From: Alkalicoccus chagannorensis DSM 18086
GTDB lineage: Bacteria > Bacillota > Bacilli > Bacillales > Salisediminibacteriaceae
Length of the DNA: 64,000 nucleotides
Direction of reading: 5' to 3'
Assembly: GCF_000429725.1 (NCBI RefSeq)
Contig: NZ_AUCK01000008.1
Coordinates: forward strand, 93,122 to 157,121
Part shown: piece by piece, positions 32,792 through 42,768 of the stretch
Position numbering within the stretch: position 1 is the first letter of the stretch
Layout: each line of letters starts with the position of its first letter
Translations under genes and position numbers: made by a program
The notes under the pieces: generated by a model
What the model was told of the DNA's origin: nothing
The model's input: only the letters and a program-made list of their open reading frames with translations
Database searches by the model: none

Positions 32792-33928
32792 TTAGTCGAG
32801 AATGCCTTCTTCTTCAAAGTATCGCTCTGCACCAGGATGCATTGGCAGCCCGTCAGAGCCAAGAAGTGCATCTTCTTGTGTGATTGCTTCCCCCTGTGGA
32901 TGCGTGATGTCCTCTGCGTGTTCGAACATCGCTCTTGTGATCTCGTAGCCAAGATCCTCATCGATGCTGTCCAGGGAGCCTACCATGATGGCATAAGCGG
33001 TAATCGCCTGTACATCTTCATCAAGGAAATCGTACGAGTCAGCAGGAATATCGAAGGCAGCATAGCCGCTGTTTTCTTCGACATAGTCCAGACCTTCATC
33101 AGTCAGCGGAAGCAGGTCGATATCTGCAGACGCTGCGAGCTCTTCAATGCCGCCTGCCGGCAGGCCGAGGAGTCCGAAGGAAGCATCCAGCTGACCATCC
33201 TGAATACGGCCCTGGGCGTCGCCGAAGCCTTCTTCATATACTTCATAGTCGCCTTCTTCAAGTCCGTAGGCTTCCAGAATCAGACGGGCCGCTTCCTGCG
33301 TACCGCTTCCAGGTGGTCCGATGGCGATCGAGGCACCTTCAAGATCTTCAACAGACTCGAATTCGCTGTCTTCTGGAATGACAATCTGCATCACTTCCGG
33401 ATAAATGTGACCCATGAAGCCGAAGTTGTCCACTTCGACACCTTCAAAGTCACCTTCGCCTGTCAGCGAGTTCAGGGCTGGAAGGTGAACCGTCATTCCC
33501 ATATCCATTTCTCCCTGGAAAATGCTGGAGATGTTGTCGACGGAAGCACCGGAAGATACCGCACTCAAGTCGAAGTCATCATATTCTTCAATGTTGTTGT
33601 TGATAGTTGTCGCAATTTCCTGACCAAGAGGATAATAAGTACCGCCGGTGGAACCTGTACCCAGCTGCAGGTTGCTGATGTCTCCGGCCTCGCCGGCCTC
33701 ACCGTTATCTGCATCATTGTTGTTGGCGTTGTTGTCATCTGCATCGTTGTCGTTGTTCATGTCGTTCATGTCGTCATCGGCATTGTTATCCGCGTTGTTT
33801 TCGACTGCATTGTTGTTATCATCGGCTGGAGCGTTGTTGTTGTTGTCATCTCCGTTGTTGTCGCCGCAGGCAGCCATAACAAGGGCGCCGGACACGATCA
33901 GTGCAGACAGTGAAGTTACTTTTTTCAC
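32792..33928 (-). CDS. TAXI family TRAP transporter solute-binding lipoprotein
   Basis: A 378-residue lipoprotein: lipobox MAAC (Cys21), a 60-residue Asn/Asp-rich tether, then a TAXI domain (LGTGSTGGTYYPLGQEIA, SIFQGEMDMG, IAIGPPGSGTQEAARLILEAYG). The start codon is GTG 33928, with AAAGGGGG 8 bases upstream. First gene of a two-gene operon with the fused permease, separated from it by two stems. Gln/Gly-rich ligand loops do not identify the substrate. Confidence 0.92.
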   Translation of the reverse strand: MKKVTSLSALIVSGALVMAACGDNNGDDNNNNAPADDNNNAVENNADNNADDDMNDMNNDNDADDNNANNNDADNGEAGEAGDISNLQLGTGSTGGTYYPLGQEIATTINNNIEEYDDFDLSAVSSGASVDNISSIFQGEMDMGMTVHLPALNSLTGEGDFEGVEVDNFGFMGHIYPEVMQIVIPEDSEFESVEDLEGASIAIGPPGSGTQEAARLILEAYGLEEGDYEVYEEGFGDAQGRIQDGQLDASFGLLGLPAGGIEELAASADIDLLPLTDEGLDYVEENSGYAAFDIPADSYDFLDEDVQAITAYAIMVGSLDSIDEDLGYEITRAMFEHAEDITHPQGEAITQEDALLGSDGLPMHPGAERYFEEEGILD

Positions 33929-34157
33929 TTAAAATTCCCCCTTTTGCATATAAATGATGGATATTACAAAACGTAATATTCCTCTTCATTTAATCAGATA
34001 GAAGAGAAGATGTCAAAACATTCCCTGAGCTCGCAGTACCTGTGTCACAGCGTCGGCCCCCTACTCATCATAGTGCTGACCGCATTGCAGCCTGGATTGT
34101 TACAGTGCCAGAACATCCTCAGTCCTAGAACAGCAGGGAACCGACGAAAGGCCGGCG

Positions 34158-35552
34158 CTAGGCGTGCCTGTCGGAAGGAGCTGCGTCTTCCGCAGACTCC
34201 TCCCCGGTTGCCGGCTCTACGAACCCCATGTGCTCCCACTTTCTGCTGCGCCATCTGCGGAGCATGAGGAGACCTCGGATCCATTCATCCAGCACCATGC
34301 CAATCCAGATGCCGGCAAGCCCGAGGCCGAGCCAGATGCCTGCTGTCCACGAAACGGTGACGGCAATACCCCACATGGACAGGATTCCGATGTAGACCGG
34401 GTAGCGCACGTCGCCGGCAGCCCGCAGGGAATTAATGATAACAAGATTGAATGCTCTTCCAGGTTCAAGTAGTATCGTCAGAAGCAGCAGCATGGTGCCG
34501 GAACGGATAATATCTTCGTTTGACGTAAAAATGGACAGAATCGCATCTCCAAACAGATAAAACATCGCAGCAGCAAAAGTGGAAATACCCATCGCAGCTC
34601 TTAAGCTTCGCAGACAGCGTCTGTAGGCTGCGTCGTACCTTCTTTCCCCAGCGAGGCGTCCGACAAGAATTTGCGTTCCCTGAGCAATGGCGAGAGAAAA
34701 CAGCAGCGAAAACATGATAATATTCAACGTATATACTCTCGTAGTCAGTGCAGCGGTTCCGAGGCCTGCCGTAAAGTAAGTCAGCACGAGCTGGGATGCC
34801 TGATAGGAGACCTGCTCTCCGGCCGTCGGAATGCCTATCCGCATCAAGGCCTGGAATTCTGCTGCCGGCAGACGGGTAAGGGGATACAGCCATGGGAGGG
34901 GTGTTTTCACCTTCCTGACCAGGAGCCAGAAAAGGACGATCAGGCCGATTCCTCTCGCAGCAGCAGTACTTACTGCAACACCAGCAGCGCCCATCGAAGG
35001 GGCACCGAAGGCACCGAAAATGAGGATATAGTTACCGATCACATTCAGCACATTCATGCCAAGGGTAATATACATCACATCTTTAGTGAACTGATGGCTT
35101 TTCAATACTGCTCCCACCGTCATAATACACGCCTGAACAAAGGCGAATCCACCGACGATCTGCAGGTAGTTGAGGGCGGTGTCCATCAATTCAGCAGGAA
35201 TGCCCATCCAGCCGAGGATCGTTCGGCCGCCAAAAATCAAAACAAGGCTCAAGGCTATCCCTGCAGCAATATTCATGTAGACGGCCGTTACCGCTGTTTT
35301 CCCTGCTCTGCCGGGGTCTGAGGCCCCGAGATGCTGAGCGGTAATAATCGTCGTTCCCTGTGCAATGAGGCCGAACATCACGATGACGATCCCCATAATC
35401 TGATTGGAAACCCCGACAGCCGCAACCGCACGGTCGTCATACTGGCTGAGCATGAGTGTATCGGCATTCCCCATGAGCATATGGAGCAGCAGTTCAATGA
35501 AAATCGGCCAGGTGAGCACAAATAAGCTGAGATTTTGTTGTTTCCGCGACAT
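34158..35552 (-). CDS. MATE family efflux transporter
   Basis: A 464-residue protein with 12 predicted membrane helices in two MatE repeats (NLSLFVLTWPIFIELLLHML; later KDVMYITLGMNVLNVIGNYI). MATE proteins export drugs or metabolites with Na+ or H+. ATG 35552 (MSRKQQ) follows AAAGGA; ATG 35579 is upstream of that site. An AraC-type regulator is divergent, 123 bases away, and may control it. Confidence 0.9.
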   Translation of the reverse strand: MSRKQQNLSLFVLTWPIFIELLLHMLMGNADTLMLSQYDDRAVAAVGVSNQIMGIVIVMFGLIAQGTTIITAQHLGASDPGRAGKTAVTAVYMNIAAGIALSLVLIFGGRTILGWMGIPAELMDTALNYLQIVGGFAFVQACIMTVGAVLKSHQFTKDVMYITLGMNVLNVIGNYILIFGAFGAPSMGAAGVAVSTAAARGIGLIVLFWLLVRKVKTPLPWLYPLTRLPAAEFQALMRIGIPTAGEQVSYQASQLVLTYFTAGLGTAALTTRVYTLNIIMFSLLFSLAIAQGTQILVGRLAGERRYDAAYRRCLRSLRAAMGISTFAAAMFYLFGDAILSIFTSNEDIIRSGTMLLLLTILLEPGRAFNLVIINSLRAAGDVRYPVYIGILSMWGIAVTVSWTAGIWLGLGLAGIWIGMVLDEWIRGLLMLRRWRSRKWEHMGFVEPATGEESAEDAAPSDRHA

Positions 35553-35675
35553 AATCAAAAATCCTTTCCGGTCCAGCAAGACAACATACCGTCATGATAC
35601 AGCGTTGAGACTTCTAGATTATAGAGGAAGAAACCGATGAAAATAGTACATATCCGATAAACAAGGGGGATGCAC

Positions 35676-36539
35676 ATGGTTATATGTTCAACTGCGCCGC
35701 CGCTGCCAGTCTATGTAAAAGGCGGTCGGGGAAGGTTTGCTGCAGGGAGACAACATTTCAGCAGAAAATTTCATCTATTTGATATGTTGTTCGTGCTGCA
35801 GGGAGAGCTGGCTATGATGGAAGATAATCAGGAAATCCGTATACCGGAGGGGCATTACTACATACTGCTTCCGGGAAGGCACCATAACGGCAGCAGGCCG
35901 TGCGCAGAAGAGACGATTTTCTTCTGGTGCCACTTTTATTTTATTCCCGTTTGGTGGACCGCTTCGGAAAAGCCGGACTGGGCCGCGAGACTTCGTCGAA
36001 AAGCGGACCACCATCAGCCGGATGAAATCATGCTGTCAATCCCGCAGCAGGGGGAGGTTCAGGAAGCGGCAAGGCTGAGGCAGATGTTTGAAGAGCTTTT
36101 TTCCACGAGTGACAGTGTCAGTCCGTCCACCCGCTTAAAGCAGCAGACCCGCTTCATGGATATTCTCCTTTTTCTCCAGCAGGAGAGAGACGAAAAAAAG
36201 ACGGGAGCGCAGCAGGCGGCTGATCTGCTCGCAGATTACATCCATACCCACTTTGCTGATGCTGATTTCACATTAAAACAAGCGGCTTCTGCCCTGATGT
36301 ATCACCCGGATTATCTCAGCAGGGCGCTGCGAAACAGGCTCGGCATGTCCCCGGTAGAGTATCTGCATACCTGCCGCCTGGAAAAAGCGAAGCAGCAGCT
36401 GGAACAGACGAATGAACATCATCAGGCGATCGCAGAAGCATGTGGATACAAAGATGCATCATACTTCTCGAAAATATTTAAAAAACGAGAAGGGGTGAGC
36501 CCTGCATCCTACCGTCGTATGAGCATAAGGAATGAATAA
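35676..36539 (+). CDS. AraC family transcriptional regulator
   Basis: A 287-residue regulator: cupin-type N-terminal sensing domain (about 10-130: IPEGHYYILLPGRHHNG) and two helix-turn-helix motifs at the C-terminus (FTLKQAASALMYHPDYLSRAL and AIAEACGYKDASYFSKIFKK, with GVSPASYRR). ATG 35676 has AAGGGGG with spacing 7; ATG 35670 touches it. Divergent from the MATE gene and upstream of the chemoreceptor gene. The ligand is unknown, though the family often senses sugars. Confidence 0.92.
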   Translation: MVICSTAPPLPVYVKGGRGRFAAGRQHFSRKFHLFDMLFVLQGELAMMEDNQEIRIPEGHYYILLPGRHHNGSRPCAEETIFFWCHFYFIPVWWTASEKPDWAARLRRKADHHQPDEIMLSIPQQGEVQEAARLRQMFEELFSTSDSVSPSTRLKQQTRFMDILLFLQQERDEKKTGAQQAADLLADYIHTHFADADFTLKQAASALMYHPDYLSRALRNRLGMSPVEYLHTCRLEKAKQQLEQTNEHHQAIAEACGYKDASYFSKIFKKREGVSPASYRRMSIRNE

Positions 36540-36573
36540 AATTGAAAAAACAATAGAAATGAAAAGGGTTGCA

Positions 36574-36606
36574 TGATATAATTTCCTCGAAGCGCAAACG
36601 GTTGTC
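36574..36606 (+). promoter_or_regulatory. Chemoreceptor promoter with LacI-type operator
   Basis: Extended -10 TGATATAAT at 36574-36582, followed by CGCAAACGGTTGTC at 36593-36606, i.e. right after the expected start of transcription. The same motif (TGCAAACGGTTGTC) occurs upstream of the maltodextrin operon. Confidence 0.7.
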
Positions 36607-36666
36607 CTTCTTTGCCGTAGACGGACGTTCCGCAGACAAAGCTTTGCGCAAGCAGGGGGGATGGGA

Positions 36667-38358
36667 ATGAATGGGAAGAAAAACAAGTATGCTCTGAGTA
36701 TGGCAGGGAAATTATACATACTGACGGCTGCAATCACCGCTGTCTGTGTTCTGACCGGCGGGTTTATCTACTATTATACGCAGCAGGTGCAGCAGGAGCA
36801 TGCTGCAGCTGATGAGACAGCTGCTTTTCAGCAGGATTACAATCAGCTTGTAAACACGATCAATGACCTTAGTCTTGTGCAGATGCAGTTGACGTCCGGC
36901 GGCTATTCAGAAGACTTGATCGAGGAAATGGAGGGAATGCTTGAAAGTGGAGAGACGCTTCTCGAGGGGCTATCAACTGAAGTGCCGGCAGACAGTGAAA
37001 CTGCTCATTTTCTCGCCTTTCTGGAAGAGCCGCTGGATACTTATGCCCGTCATTATGAAGAGCATTTTTCTTCTGTCTTCGTAGGTGAAGAGGCTGAACA
37101 GATCGAATCCAGGATCATGCCGGGAATAACAAGAATGCAGGAACAGCTGTCCAATGCAGATGAGCGGATGCAGAGCACAATAGAGTCCGATCGGGAGGCA
37201 GCTGCCTCGTCACTCGAGACAGCGCTGCAGACAGCGGAATTCATTGTTCTGGCAGGCCTGGCCCTCCTGCTTCTGCTTCCGCTGACGGCGCTTCTTTTGT
37301 TTGCAAGGAGCTTTAAACGAGGAACGGCGCATGTGATGAAGCGGATTCACGCGTATAAGCAGAGTCAGTTTGCATTCGAGCAGGCAGCAAGGAAAGATGA
37401 GTTCGGCCGTATCGACGAGGAACTGGAACAGATGGGAAGGCGGATTGCCGAGCATCAGCATCATGAATCGAGTGTCGGCATGGAAGTAGCACATGCCTCC
37501 GATACGCTCTCTCATATGGCTGACGATCAAGGGCGTGCTGTCGTCCAGATGAACGCATTGACGACGGACCTGGAAACGAGCCTCAGCCAACAGGTAGACC
37601 ATACAGCTTCTATATCCGCCGTATCTGAAGAGGTATCTGCCGGCGCACAGGAAATTGATAGTTCGATTCAGCAGATGACCCATAAAATGGACCACCTGCG
37701 GCACCGTTCCCGGGAAGGGAGCGTCATGATGCATCAGGTGAGCGAGTCTGCAGCCGATTTGACTGCCGAAGCGAAAGCTGCAGCTGAAAAAGGGAGAGCA
37801 GCGGAGCAGCAGATGGGGCAGATGCAGGACTTCCTGGCCGGCATTGACACCATTACCGATCAGACGAACCTGCTTGCTATCAATGCGTCCATTGAAGCTG
37901 CTAAAGCGGGAGCAGCGGGCAGGGGCTTTGCTGTGGTGGCAGAAGAGATTCGAAAGCTTTCTAATGATACCAACAGCTTTTCCCAGCGGATACGGGAATC
38001 CTTGTCAGCGGCGGTCGGCGGTATCCGGGAGACAGCCGAGGTATTCTCTGCTTTTGAGGAGAAAATGGAAGTGACGCAGAAAAAAACGGAGGAGGCATCG
38101 GACGTTTTTAAAGAAATGGACGAAGAACACACTATCATCGGGAGAAACCAGCAGGATATATCCGCTTCTGTGGAACAGATTAACCAATCGATCGAAGAAG
38201 TAGTCCAGGCCGTGACGTCCCTGGCAGACAGTGCTGTAGAGCTGCAGAGAAAAAGCAGCAGCGTGGATCAGCACACAGCCGGACAGCAGAAAAGTCAGGA
38301 ACAGCTGATGATGGAAGTGAAAAGACTGCGGGGCATCCTCGACGCTTCGACTGCATAG
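36667..38358 (+). CDS. Methyl-accepting chemotaxis protein
   Basis: A 563-residue transmembrane chemoreceptor: membrane helix 1 (about 16-40), extracellular helical domain of about 145 residues, membrane helix 2 (about 188-213), HAMP, and the signalling domain with the hairpin tip [23 protein letters not shown] 36667 lies 6 bases after GGGGGG; ATG 36661 directly abuts it. The promoter carries the operator motif of the maltodextrin operon, so it may sense maltose-type sugars or their binding protein, which is inference. Confidence 0.9.
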   Translation: MNGKKNKYALSMAGKLYILTAAITAVCVLTGGFIYYYTQQVQQEHAAADETAAFQQDYNQLVNTINDLSLVQMQLTSGGYSEDLIEEMEGMLESGETLLEGLSTEVPADSETAHFLAFLEEPLDTYARHYEEHFSSVFVGEEAEQIESRIMPGITRMQEQLSNADERMQSTIESDREAAASSLETALQTAEFIVLAGLALLLLLPLTALLLFARSFKRGTAHVMKRIHAYKQSQFAFEQAARKDEFGRIDEELEQMGRRIAEHQHHESSVGMEVAHASDTLSHMADDQGRAVVQMNALTTDLETSLSQQVDHTASISAVSEEVSAGAQEIDSSIQQMTHKMDHLRHRSREGSVMMHQVSESAADLTAEAKAAAEKGRAAEQQMGQMQDFLAGIDTITDQTNLLAINASIEAAKAGAAGRGFAVVAEEIRKLSNDTNSFSQRIRESLSAAVGGIRETAEVFSAFEEKMEVTQKKTEEASDVFKEMDEEHTIIGRNQQDISASVEQINQSIEEVVQAVTSLADSAVELQRKSSSVDQHTAGQQKSQEQLMMEVKRLRGILDASTA

Positions 38359-38588
38359 GAGAAGATCGGCATGGGAGAAAGCGTTGGATGAACGCACGTC
38401 TGCGCGGGCCATCCCTGACTGCAGCTGGTCGCATGACCAACAATGTATGGAGATAAAACGATGTACGCTGCACCGTGCTGTTGATGAGAAGAACGGCATC
38501 AGGGCCTTGGCAGTGCGCCGCATCGACTTTGTTGGAACATTGGTGCATACGGTTGCGGAAAGGAATATCAAGGAAAAATAAAAAAAGG
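38359..38588. other. Intergenic, nothing recognised
   Basis: About 230 bases between the chemoreceptor gene and the maltodextrin promoter; a short frame (38384-38581) has no ribosome binding site. Confidence 0.45.
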
Positions 38589-38785
38589 GTTGTGTTTTAA
38601 TAAAGCCCATAGTATATTATAAACATAAGCGATGCAAACGGTTTCACCTTGTTTTCACCAAGGGCGCCTTTGCATCAAAGCTTCAGGTGCAAACGGTTGT
38701 CTCTTTTGCGCTTCCAACGTGAAAAGAGAAAAGAGCAGCATAACCGGGTTTCTATTTTTTTGTCTTCATTGTGCAAACGATTCCG
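38589..38785 (+). promoter_or_regulatory. Maltodextrin operon promoter with three LacI-type operators
   Basis: Promoter TTGTGT (38589-38594), 17-base spacer, TATATT (38612-38617). Operators: TGCAAACGGTTTCA (38632-38645, about +8), TGCAAACGGTTGTC (38687-38700) and TGCAAACGATTCCG (38772-38785). They fit the general LacI/CcpA consensus TGNAANCGNTNNC. Three spaced sites allow repression by looping; the regulator is probably the LacI-type protein at 42769. Confidence 0.8.
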
Positions 38786-38844
38786 GAAAACGCTGTCATA
38801 ACGGTGCACCGTTAATACATTATTCTTGAGGGGGAAAAGTAGTA

Positions 38845-40254
38845 ATGAAAAGAAGCAGATCACTCATGTACACGCTCGGAATGGTACCAGTTATGTCGCT
38901 TGCGCTGATGGCGTGCGGCAATGATAACAACGCAGAGGAAAATGGTAACGACGGCGGAGCCGATAATAATGGTGGCAATGTCGAAGTGAACGACAACAAC
39001 GACAACATGAATAATAACGTCGAGAACGGCAATGATAATAACAACGCAGACAACGACGCGGACAACGATGACGGAAACGACGCTGACGGAAATGCAGCGG
39101 ACGACCCGGACGCACCGGAACAGCCGGAAGAATTGACGATGTGGGTGAACGACGAGGACAATCAGCTTGGTGCTTATGAAGACATCGTAGCTAATTTTGA
39201 AGATGAATACGGCATTGAAGTCAGCATCACTCCATACGACATGCTGGACCAGACAGAAGGGATGTCACTGGACGGTCCGTCCGGCCAAGGACCAGATCTT
39301 TTCTTCCAGCCGCATGACCGTCTCGGAGATGTCACGCTTCAAGGACTCGCAGCAGAGCTCGATCTGACGGACGACCAGCAGTCACGGCTTGATGGATACA
39401 ACGAAGAAGCAGTCACCTCCTTCAGTTTTGAAGGAACGCAGTACGGGATTCCTGCAGTTGTTGAAACCTATGCCCTCTTCTACAACGAGGATCTTGTAGA
39501 TGAAGCTCCACAAACAATGGACGACTTGAATGAGATTGCAGAAGACCTTACAGACGGAGACCAGTACGGCTTCCTGATGAATGCAACAGACTTCTATTTC
39601 GCTTATCCGTTCCTAACGGCCCCGGGCGGGTACGTATTTGAACAGGACGAGGATGGCGTGTACGACACATCTGACATCGGCCTGAACACGGATGGAGCAG
39701 TAGAAGGTGCTGAGATGATTCAATCTTGGTTTGAGAACGACTACATGCCTTCCGGCGTCGATGGTGACATTGTTGATGGCCTCTTTACTGACGGTGACGT
39801 AGGTGTTGTTGTGAACGGTCCTTGGGCGATTCCGGACTATGAAGACGCTCTTGGTGACAGCCTCGGTGCAGCACCGCTGCCGGAGATTGACGGCGAACAG
39901 CTGAGCTCGTTCTCTGGAAACAAAGGCTGGCTCGTAAACAACTACTCCGAAGAGCAGTACTGGGCGACAGAACTGGCACTCTTCATTACTAACGAAGAGA
40001 GCTCTGAACACTACTTTGAAGAAGCAGGCGAGCTGCCGGCACACCCTGAAGTAGATGTGGATGACGAATTCTTTGAGCCGATTTTCGAGCAGACAGAATA
40101 CGCGGAGCCGATGCCGAACATTCCAGAAATGTCGCAGGTTTGGGATCCGATCGCAGATGCGCTCGAATTCATTTCACAGGGAGATGACCCTCAAGAAGTA
40201 CTGGATGAAGCTGTCCAGCAGATCGAGGACGAAATCTCTATCATGCAACAATAA
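38845..40254 (+). CDS. mdxE: Maltodextrin ABC transporter substrate-binding lipoprotein
   Basis: A 469-residue family 1 binding protein: lipobox MAC (Cys24), an Asn/Asp-rich tether to about residue 90, then a maltose-type domain (LTMWVNDEDNQLGAYEDIVANF; GPDLFFQPHDRLGD; AVVETYALFYNEDLV; FSGNKGWLVNNYS). It hands sugars to MdxF/MdxG. GAGGGGG precedes ATG 38845. A stem-loop separates it from mdxF. The ATPase is not encoded here and is probably a shared MsmX-type protein. Confidence 0.92.
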   Translation: MKRSRSLMYTLGMVPVMSLALMACGNDNNAEENGNDGGADNNGGNVEVNDNNDNMNNNVENGNDNNNADNDADNDDGNDADGNAADDPDAPEQPEELTMWVNDEDNQLGAYEDIVANFEDEYGIEVSITPYDMLDQTEGMSLDGPSGQGPDLFFQPHDRLGDVTLQGLAAELDLTDDQQSRLDGYNEEAVTSFSFEGTQYGIPAVVETYALFYNEDLVDEAPQTMDDLNEIAEDLTDGDQYGFLMNATDFYFAYPFLTAPGGYVFEQDEDGVYDTSDIGLNTDGAVEGAEMIQSWFENDYMPSGVDGDIVDGLFTDGDVGVVVNGPWAIPDYEDALGDSLGAAPLPEIDGEQLSSFSGNKGWLVNNYSEEQYWATELALFITNEESSEHYFEEAGELPAHPEVDVDDEFFEPIFEQTEYAEPMPNIPEMSQVWDPIADALEFISQGDDPQEVLDEAVQQIEDEISIMQQ

Positions 40255-40271
40255 TCTGCTGAAATAAGTAG

Positions 40272-40295
40272 GGGATTGGGGCCCGCCCCAATCCC
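40272..40295 (+). promoter_or_regulatory. mdxE-mdxF intercistronic stem-loop
   Basis: GGGATTGGGGC (40272-40282) pairs with GCCCCAATCCC (40285-40295), 11 bp, followed by TGCTATTTT. Probably reduces or protects so that mdxE is expressed above the permease genes. Confidence 0.8.
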
Positions 40296-40327
40296 TGCTA
40301 TTTTCAGACAATCGGGAGGAAGCATGT

Positions 40328-41638
40328 ATGGCTGCAAATAATCAACACGACAGCGGAATGAAGCTTGTCAATCCAAAACATAATCCGACTGTAGCTGCGC
40401 TGCTGTCCATCATCCCTGGTCTGGGGCAGGGTTACAATAAGCGGTTTGTGAAAGGTGCTGCCTTATTCATTCTCTTTGCTGCTTTTGTCTTCGCCTTTAT
40501 CGACTTTCTGTCCGAAGGCCTCCAGGGACTGGTCACGCTGGGCGTGGAGCAGGGACAGGACGATTCGCGGGTATTTATCAGTAACGGGATCCTGGCCGTG
40601 ATCCTGCTTACTTTCTTCATCGGGTTTTACGCGATGAACATACGCGATGCTTTTAAAGACGCAAAGAGAATTCAATTAGGCTGGCAGGTGCCGAATATTC
40701 GGGAAGGATTTAAAAACGCGTGGGATACTGGTTTTCCTTACTTAATCATTGGACCGGGCTTTATCCTTCTGGTATTCGTTGTTATTTTCCCGCTCCTGTT
40801 CATGGTGACCCTGGCTTTTACGAACTATAACTTATATAACGCACCACCAGGGAATCTGCTTGAATGGGTCGGCTTCAGTAATTTCGCAGCGCTTTTCTCC
40901 ATCGAGGAATGGCGCACAACCTTTATCAATGTCCTTTCCTGGACGCTCGTCTGGACGTTTGTGGCTACGACGCTTCAGATTGCTCTGGCTCTGTTTCTTG
41001 CAACGATCGTCAATGATCCGCGCATTAAATTCAAAAAGCTGATCCGTACCGTTTTCATCCTGCCTTGGGCCGTACCGGCATTCACGACGATCATCATTTT
41101 TTCCGCCATGTTTAATGATAACTTTGGTGTTATCAACACAGGGCTGATCGCGCCACTGTTTGGAGATGGTGTCCCATGGATGACCGATGCGACGTACACA
41201 AGAATCGCCATTATCATGATTCAGGTGTGGCTTGGTTTCCCTTTTGTTTACGCACTGTTCACGGGTGTTCTGCAGAGTATTTCCTCTGACTGGTACGAAG
41301 CTGCTGATATCGATGGAGCAAGCCGCGTGCAGAAGTTCCGCCACATTACGTTCCCGCACGTGATGTTTGCGACAGGCCCGCTGCTGATCATGCAGTATTC
41401 CTTTAACTTCAACAACTTTAACATCATTTATTTATTCAACCAGGGTGGTCCGGCTGTCAGAGGACAGACCGCAGGGGGAACCGACATTCTGATCTCCTGG
41501 ATTTATGGTCTGACATTTGAGAATCAGCAGTTCAGTATGGCTGCTGCGATATCGATTATACTCGGGCTTCTGGTCGCCGGCTTTGCATTCTTCATGTTCC
41601 GCCGCTCCAGATCCTTCAAAGAGGAGGGGACTTTCTAA
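40328..41638 (+). CDS. mdxF: Maltodextrin ABC transporter permease MdxF
   Basis: A 436-residue MalF-type permease. The N-terminal extension with extra membrane helices (NPTVAALLSIIPGLGQGYNK) and the length match B. subtilis MdxF. The transport loop is YEAADIDGASRVQKFRHITFPHV. GGGAGGA lies before ATG 40328. The stop overlaps the next start by one base (TAATG). Confidence 0.94.
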   Translation: MAANNQHDSGMKLVNPKHNPTVAALLSIIPGLGQGYNKRFVKGAALFILFAAFVFAFIDFLSEGLQGLVTLGVEQGQDDSRVFISNGILAVILLTFFIGFYAMNIRDAFKDAKRIQLGWQVPNIREGFKNAWDTGFPYLIIGPGFILLVFVVIFPLLFMVTLAFTNYNLYNAPPGNLLEWVGFSNFAALFSIEEWRTTFINVLSWTLVWTFVATTLQIALALFLATIVNDPRIKFKKLIRTVFILPWAVPAFTTIIIFSAMFNDNFGVINTGLIAPLFGDGVPWMTDATYTRIAIIMIQVWLGFPFVYALFTGVLQSISSDWYEAADIDGASRVQKFRHITFPHVMFATGPLLIMQYSFNFNNFNIIYLFNQGGPAVRGQTAGGTDILISWIYGLTFENQQFSMAAAISIILGLLVAGFAFFMFRRSRSFKEEGTF

Positions 41639-42504
41639 TGGCAGCTTCCAATCGAAAGCCTATGGATAAAAAGAAAAAAGAACGCCTAGAACTGCTTGGC
41701 AGCTACACTGTTATTGCCATTATGTTCGTCATTATTCTCTACCCGCTTGCCTGGGCACTCGGCCTGTCTCTGAACGCAGGTACGAGCCTTTACGGCTCTG
41801 CGTTCATTCCTCAGGAGCCGACGCTCGAGCACTACCGCTGGTTGTTCTTTGACGAACGCAGTGATTACCTGATCTGGTATCGGAACACGCTCATTGTTGC
41901 TTTCTCTGTTACCGTGATCGCGACCTTTATTACCGGATTGACGGCGTATGCCTTCTCCCGCTACCGCTTTGTCGGACGGAAGAACGGGCTCTATGCCTTC
42001 CTTCTACTGCAGATGTTCCCGGTTCTGATGGCCATGGTGGCGCTCTACATCCTGCTGAATACGGTAGGGCTGCTGGATAACCTTATTGGTCTGATTCTCG
42101 TCTATATCGGTTTTGCTATACCAATGAACGCCTTTCTTGTAAAAGGGTACTTTGACACGATCCCTCGGGAGCTTGATGAATCGGCGAAAATTGACGGCGC
42201 AGGTCATCTGCGGATTTTCTTCCAGATCATGCTGCCGCTGGCGAAGCCGATCCTGGCTGTTGTGGCACTGTTCAACTTCATGGCTCCGTTCATGGACTTT
42301 ATCCTTCCGCGGATTGTGCTGCGGAGTCCGGAGAACTTCACACTGGCACTGGGTTTATTCAACTTCGTCAACGATGAATTTTCCAACAACTTCACCCGCT
42401 TCGCCGCAGGAGCAATTCTGGTTGCGGTACCGATTGCCGTCGTCTATCTCTTCCTGCAGCGGTACTTGATCTCAGGACTGACTGCCGGTGCGACAAAAGG
42501 ATAA
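41638..42504 (+). CDS. mdxG: Maltodextrin ABC transporter permease MdxG
   Basis: A 288-residue MalG-type permease with six membrane helices and the loop LDESAKIDGAGHLRIFFQIMLPL. It pairs with MdxF. The start ATG shares a base with the mdxF stop, so translation is coupled; GAGGGG lies just upstream. It ends the operon before a terminator. Confidence 0.95.
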   Translation: MAASNRKPMDKKKKERLELLGSYTVIAIMFVIILYPLAWALGLSLNAGTSLYGSAFIPQEPTLEHYRWLFFDERSDYLIWYRNTLIVAFSVTVIATFITGLTAYAFSRYRFVGRKNGLYAFLLLQMFPVLMAMVALYILLNTVGLLDNLIGLILVYIGFAIPMNAFLVKGYFDTIPRELDESAKIDGAGHLRIFFQIMLPLAKPILAVVALFNFMAPFMDFILPRIVLRSPENFTLALGLFNFVNDEFSNNFTRFAAGAILVAVPIAVVYLFLQRYLISGLTAGATKG

Positions 42505-42516
42505 TGGACATCGATC

Positions 42517-42541
42517 AGGGAAGGGGCCTCCCTTCCCTTTT
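42517..42541 (+). terminator. Terminator of the maltodextrin operon
   Basis: AGGGAAGGG (42517-42525) pairs with CCCTTCCCT (42530-42538), then TTTTC. A decayed R1 remnant follows (about 42543-42600: GATGTCATAGCAGCGTGAAG, GGCGGCTCTGCGC). Confidence 0.8.
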
Positions 42542-42680
42542 CTGTACTTCTTAAGAAAGATGTCATAGCAGCGTGAAGGCGGCTCTGCGCTTTTGTGTTA
42601 AGCAGCGGTCCTTGGACGTGAGCCGCAGTCGATGAAGCGGAGTTGACAGGAAGGTTGTACAAGAAAGAAATGATTGTCGT

Positions 42681-42710
42681 TTTCCACAGATGGGAATAGT
42701 CACGTATAAT
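42681..42710 (+). promoter_or_regulatory. Promoter of the LacI-type regulator gene
   Basis: TTTCCA (42681-42686), 18-base spacer, TATAAT (42705-42710). No TGCAAACGGTT operator lies in this promoter, so simple autorepression through that site is not indicated. Confidence 0.65.
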
Positions 42711-42768
42711 GAAAGCACGAGAGTCTTTATACAAGGCGGCTGTTGAGCCGGAGAGAAGGGATGTGCAC

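Noticed and set aside
32654-33913. Long plus-strand open frame (419 codons) opposite the TAXI gene
   Set aside because: It is a shadow of the low-complexity Asn/Asp-rich coding region; its product is a run of Val/Ile residues with no ribosome binding site.
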